Below are positions 60,256 through 64,000 of a stretch of DNA of 64,000 nucleotides, piece by piece. Every line of letters starts with the position of its first letter. Position 1 is the first letter of the stretch. The position numbers and the translations under genes were made by a program. Below the pieces are notes generated by a model. It did not search any database. It was not told where the DNA came from and saw only the letters and a list, made by a program, of their open reading frames with translations. This DNA comes from Isoetes taiwanensis. Taxonomy: Eukaryota; Streptophyta; Lycopodiopsida; Isoetales; Isoetaceae. Location of the stretch: contig JAJEKV010000003.1 in NCBI GenBank assembly GCA_021234155.1, positions 12,769,819-12,833,818 of the forward strand, read 5' to 3'.

Positions 60256-61794
60256 CTAACTTTGTACTTGTTGATCCCATTTATATTCCACAGCAGACCA
60301 GTGCCTTTCAGCTAAATTAAGATTATAGCTGAGGATATTCCTGAAATGAAAGTAGACAGATTTATCACTGGAAGTGCCATGAATTAGTCTCCTCAAATTG
60401 GTCCATGAAATGAGATGCCCATTAGAATATAAATTCTTGATATGTGTGATGCTATGATGAAGCCATTTTTTATAGATTTTGGGATGTCTCAAAGCCAGAG
60501 TATTCCCATTGCTATCTTTGAAACCAGCAGACCAAAACAGAGAAGAGTTCATATGGTGATCTTCCACACTAGGCTCATCAAAGCATTTTTGGACAACATT
60601 CCAAGCTCTAATCATATTTTGCATAAGAGGAGATGTGTTGGTACCTGGATGTAAAATGCAGAAAGCAGACTCAGGCAGAGAATGCTTTATTGAGGGATGT
60701 CCATCAGGATAAGAGCAATTCAGCCAGTATCTGATGAAAATTGAAGCTACAGAATTGTTCCCCTCTAGAGTTCTCCAAATAAATTTTCCAGCCAATGCAC
60801 ATGCTTGAAGATATAAGTCTTTACAACCAAGGCCACCATATTTTTTGGCTCGAGTGACAGTGTCCCAATTGACTGAATGTGAGCCTTTCCAAATGAAATT
60901 TCTAATGGTCTTCTCAAGCTCATTGTAGATACATTTAGGTGCCACCAGAGCAGAGGAGAAGTAAATATGGGAAGCTGACAAAACAGAGTTTGCAATTAAG
61001 GTTCTTCCAGCCAGAGAAAGAGTGTTTCTGAAGAAATTTAGTTTTTTTCTAATTCTCTGAATGATAGGGTCCCAGAGAACTTTAATACTAGGATTGAGAG
61101 ATAAAGGCATACCTAACAGCTTGGTTGCTTGCATAACATCTAGAATTTTGATGCCACAAAGATAATCATGGGGAGAGTCACCAATAATAATGCTTTTTCC
61201 AATGTTCAGATAAATTCCAGAAGCAGAAGAGAAAGAATCAATAATATTCAGGAATTTTGCAATGTTCTCAGGATTAGAGTCTAGGAAAGCAAAAGTATCA
61301 TCTGCATACTGAGAGATAATGAGGCTACCATTATTTTCTGGAAGATCAAGACCCTTAATAAATCCATTGTTTTGATGAAAGACAATTGCCTTAGTAAGCA
61401 TTTCAGCCACAACTAGGAATAAGTAGGGCGTTAGAGGGCAACCTTGCCTGACTCCTCGAGCTAATTTGAAGAAAGTGGAAGGGGAGCCATTGATCAATAC
61501 TGCAGAATTTGCCATGGAGTTAAGACCAAATATCAAGGAGATGATTTTATGATGGAAACCAATCCTCTTCAAAGCGAATTCTAAGAAGTCCCAGTTAACA
61601 GAGTCAAAGGCTCTCTTAAAATCTAACTTTAGAAGAACACAATTCTGAGAAGATATTCTATTCCAATGCAAGCCCTCCATGGCCACAATGTAGTTGTCCA
61701 GGATGAATCTATTGGGTAAGAAAGCAGATTGCTTGATAGCAATGCATTTTTGAAGGAAAGGTTTCACTCTGTTAGCAATAATCTTGGCACACAA
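60256..61794 (-). CDS. LINE-C ORF2 reverse transcriptase core
   Basis: A 512-codon intact frame: KIIANRVKPFLQKCIAIKQS, then AFLPNRFILDNYIVAMEGLH, LLKLDFKRAFDSVNWDFLE (motif A), GVRQGCPLTPYLFLVVAEML (motif B), IISQYADDTFAFLDSN (motif C, YADD intact), GIYLNIGKSIIIG (motif D) and KLLGMPLSLNPS (motif E). The thumb and connector end at WDQQVQS. LINE-B ORF2 has the same order (motif B GIRQGCPLAPYLF), so the two are related L1 families. The frame opens at a downstream methionine; the polymerase start is in the 62199-61906 frame (GKSPGPDGIPPEFYIHFW). Confidence 0.9.
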   Translation of the reverse strand: MCAKIIANRVKPFLQKCIAIKQSAFLPNRFILDNYIVAMEGLHWNRISSQNCVLLKLDFKRAFDSVNWDFLEFALKRIGFHHKIISLIFGLNSMANSAVLINGSPSTFFKLARGVRQGCPLTPYLFLVVAEMLTKAIVFHQNNGFIKGLDLPENNGSLIISQYADDTFAFLDSNPENIAKFLNIIDSFSSASGIYLNIGKSIIIGDSPHDYLCGIKILDVMQATKLLGMPLSLNPSIKVLWDPIIQRIRKKLNFFRNTLSLAGRTLIANSVLSASHIYFSSALVAPKCIYNELEKTIRNFIWKGSHSVNWDTVTRAKKYGGLGCKDLYLQACALAGKFIWRTLEGNNSVASIFIRYWLNCSYPDGHPSIKHSLPESAFCILHPGTNTSPLMQNMIRAWNVVQKCFDEPSVEDHHMNSSLFWSAGFKDSNGNTLALRHPKIYKKWLHHSITHIKNLYSNGHLISWTNLRRLIHGTSSDKSVYFHFRNILSYNLNLAERHWSAVEYKWDQQVQS

Positions 61795-62813
61795 TTTATA
61801 AGAGGAATTGGTTAATGAGATAGGCCTCCAATCGAGAGAAAAAGTAGGCTTGTCAACCTTAGGAATGAGAGTGATAAAGCCACCGAGATGGAAGAGTGCA
61901 AATGGTCAGCCTTCCGTAAAACCATGAACCAATTTGATAATATCATGCTTTAGAACCTCCCAGAAATGAATGTAAAACTCTGGAGGAATGCCATCTGGAC
62001 CAGGAGATTTTCCCTTACTAAAACTCATAAGAACACTATAGATTTCTTGCTTTCGGTTGGAATGGCAGCAATGGAGTCTTCCATTAGGGTTTGCCATTAT
62101 TAGGTATGATCCGAGAAATTTGAGTGAGAAAAGCATTCCTTTTGGAAAGATCTTGAGCATTAGTGTCACTCTCTTTGAATAAGGCAACATATTGATCATG
62201 AAAGAATTTCTTGGTCTCTCCTAAGGGTCTCAATATTAGTACCATTCTCAGATTGGACTTGAATAATGGAATTATTGAGCAATCTATTTCTAGCAGTTCT
62301 GTAAAAGAATTTAGAACTACCACAGTCCATCTCCTTATTGTACTTGATCTTGCATTTGATGGCATAACTCTTTGCTTCAATCTCCTCAATTGATTTAATT
62401 TTATTTTCTAAGATCTCCTCCCCAACTTGAAGATTAATATTGTGAGGATCCGTTTGAAGCTGAGATCTAAGATCTCTCATTTGACTGTAAAGATTGTCTT
62501 TCTGTCTAGACCTCTCATTGTAATTGGATTTGGACCAATTTTTGATCCAAGATTTAATCTGCTTTATCTTCGAGTAGAAACATTTCATAGTTTGGGAACC
62601 ATTAGAAGAACCATTAGCAAAAGTGTCATTGTTCTGACCCTTATGCAGAGAATTAAAGTAGATCTTGAAGTCATGGCAAAAGTGCTCATTTTGCAACAGA
62701 GAACAATAAAATTTAAAGGGAACATTCCCCTCCCTTGGAAGATTCAGAAGGTGGCTTGAATGAAGGAATTGAGGTTGGTGATCAGAGATGGAGGTAGCCT
62801 CATCACTAACCAC
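61795..62813 (-). pseudogene. LINE-C ORF2 linker and polymerase start, frameshifted
   Basis: Three overlapping frames carry one protein. 62813-62196 covers the endonuclease end and linker (SDHQPQFLHSSHLL with the SDH motif, KIKQIKSWIKNWSKSNYNER). 62389-62084 overlaps it at its end. 62199-61906 carries EIYSVLMSFSKGKSPGPDG and PPEFYIHFWEVLKHD. Shifts near 62200, 62090 and 61850 separate them; the stretch to 61794 (GGFITLIPKVDKPTF in the shifted frame) supplies the finger block. The same lesions are absent from LINE-B. Confidence 0.75.
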
Positions 62814-63461
62814 AAAGCAATTATCCCAAAAAAGGTTTCAGAGTTGGAAACATAGAACCTGTCGAGTGCACAGTAGACTCTATCAGAGTTTTTTTGTTTG
62901 TTAGACCAGGTGTAATTTGCAGTTGAAGATGGAACATAGATCAGGTTGGTATCAGAAATAAAGGTGTCCCAATTTTCTCTCTCAATAGTTGACATATTTA
63001 TTCTATTTCCTAATTTCATATTCCAGTTTGGAGTGTTGTTGAAGTCCCCCGAAATAACCCAGTCCATTTGAGGTTGAGAAGAGATCCAAGTGTTAATGTC
63101 AGGCCAAATAACTTCTCTATCTTTGGGATTGGTGGGAGCATAGACATTAATGATACCAAAGCTAGAGTTATTAATAGAGAAAATCACTGCCTGCCAACAT
63201 TTACTAGGACTATTGAAATAAGAGACATGAGTCAAAGTTTTCCAGATTGTAATCAAACCTCCACTAGTTCCAGTAGCCTCAATCCAAATAGAAGAAGAAC
63301 CTGGATAAATCCACTCAGATAGGCTGGAACTTTCAAATTTAGGGAGCTTGGTTTCTTGAAGTAAAATTATATCAGCTTTATATTGTCCGCAAATGAGAGA
63401 TAATTCTTCTTCTTTGTATTGGGCCTTTAGCCCCCCTAACATTCCAGGTAATTATTTTCAT
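62744..63461 (-). pseudogene. LINE-C ORF2 endonuclease domain
   Basis: ORF2 begins at the ATG at 63461 with MKIITWNVRGAKGPIQRRR. After one shift the 63442-62744 frame reads YKADIILLQETKLPKFESSS (catalytic E), GTSGGLITIWK, FGIINVYAPTNPKDREVIWP, DWVISGDFNNTPNWN, ANYTWSNKQKNSDRVY and CALDRFYVSN. All but the last SDH block are in this frame; that block continues at 62813. The start codon overlaps the ORF1 stop as TAATG. Confidence 0.82.
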
Positions 63462-63463
63462 TA
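63459..63463 (-). promoter_or_regulatory. TAATG stop-start overlap between LINE-C ORF1 and ORF2
   Basis: ORF1 ends with TAA (63463-63461) and ORF2 starts with ATG (63461-63459), sharing one A. Such UAAUG overlaps permit termination-reinitiation in the silkworm SART1 element. LINE-B has the same junction at 18402-18398. Confidence 0.75.
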
Positions 63464-64000
63464 GAAACCAGAACCTAGGAAGGTATCTAGAAGTTTGCCT
63501 TTATTACCTGAATTTCCTGTTCTTTTTGCTTCTAGTATTCTCAGCTGGAGTTTTGTGCAGATAAGATAAGATATTTGGTTTGACAGAGGCTTTCTTCTTC
63601 TTTTTAATTTTAAGAGCACCCTTAGACTTTTTGATAACAGATTAGAAGACAGAAAACTCTCATTTCCCCAATTTTCCTTGTCACTTTCATTATCATTATC
63701 TGAGCAACCCCCAGGAATAAACTCAAATAAATTTAAATTATCCTCCTTAGGGTCCAAGTCATTTAAGTTAAGGAAAAGGGGAACTTGCCTCTCTGGGGTG
63801 TCTTCTTTGCTGCATTCATTTGGAGTTTCCAGGATTTGAGCATCCGAGCAGTGAGAGTCTTTGAAAATTCCCGGATCCGTATCCATGTTTTGAGCAGATT
63901 GTTTCTGAACAACATCAACCTCTGCAGAATCGCCTCTTGCACTACCTCATGATCGTACCACATTTCCCTGCTTTGTTAGCAGCCAATAAACCATCTTGCG
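63461..64000 (-). CDS. LINE-C ORF1, C-terminal part
   Basis: The frame 63886-63461 (141 codons) has an acidic half (SDNDNESDKENWGNESF), then a basic half (VLLKLKRRRKPLSNQ and LRILEAKRTGNSGNKGKLLD), and ends LDTFLGSGF with the TAA that overlaps ORF2. The frame 63963-63763 supplies residues just upstream across one shift. The gag-like domain and zinc knuckle must lie beyond 64000. The acidic/basic tail resembles that of LINE-B ORF1 (PPIGKKKDKKQGE). Confidence 0.6.

Larger units (their letters stand above)
57839..64000 (-). mobile_element. LINE-C: L1-type LINE, 5' end outside the window
   Basis: Minus-strand element with a 27-base poly(A) tail (T-run 57839-57865), ORF2 and the C-terminus of ORF1. 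The polymerase frame is long and intact, while the endonuclease and linker are broken by a few shifts. A LINE-E fragment interrupts the zinc-binding region. It inserted into gene K just after the codons for WSDGCSSQ. The other target copy lies past 64000 and cannot be tested. Confidence 0.88.

Noticed and set aside
1-64000. CRISPR array, bacterial operons, rRNA or tRNA genes
   Set aside because: The tandem repeats lack regular spacers. Introns, poly(A) tails and LTR elements show a eukaryotic nuclear origin, and no cloverleaf or rRNA core sequence was recognised by eye.

Overview
The window looks like repeat-rich nuclear DNA of a land plant with a large genome. Introns are short and GT-AG. 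There are plant-type L1 LINEs, an Athila/Tat-like Ty3 element with a tRNA-Asp-like primer site, a TRIM, a hAT-type MITE, and a relic of a SHI/STYLISH (SRS) transcription factor, a family confined to land plants. A fern or other seed-free vascular plant is my guess; the sequence does not prove it. I found no rRNA, tRNA, CRISPR array or bacterial-style operon. Almost every long reading frame belongs to a mobile element, and most are broken.

Layout: 1-3518 is AT-rich spacer with a glutathione-transferase-like fragment. 3519-8581 is a nearly full-length non-L1 LINE (LINE-A, +). 9026-10170 plus 19241-19372 is one 3' LINE copy (LINE-J1, -), split by a complete 9.07 kb L1-type LINE (LINE-B, -) that itself carries a 797 bp hAT-like MITE. 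19373-21150 holds minisatellites, and 21317-21583 a small ORF whose N-terminus resembles the histone H3 tail. 22675-40157 is a decayed multi-exon transposase-like gene (gene G, -); its last large exon is split by a 12.8 kb Ty3 retrotransposon (23153-35966, -) with two LTRs, a 5-bp target duplication, gag-pol, a long extra ORF and a small antisense gene with a TATA box.

41340-45676 is a second LINE of the LINE-A type (LINE-D, +). 45677-45889 plus 52767-53830 is a second LINE-J copy (LINE-J2, -), split by a 6.88 kb Helitron-like element (45890-52766) that contains the SHI/SRS pseudogene and other exon-like pieces. 54507-54921 is a complete TRIM with a 5-bp duplication. 55910-57010 is a LINE fragment (LINE-H, -). 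57030-57838 is a second transposase-like relic (gene K, +), broken by an L1-type LINE (LINE-C, 57839 to beyond 64000, -) that in turn carries a LINE fragment (LINE-E).

The main result is the nesting order, which can be read inside the window. LINE-J1 and LINE-J2 are sister copies, and each is the empty-site control for the insertion in the other. The reading frame of gene G closes again when the Ty3 element and one target copy are removed. Helitron termini, target duplications, primer site and polypurine tracts were read directly from the bases. Family names come from motif recognition without a database search.
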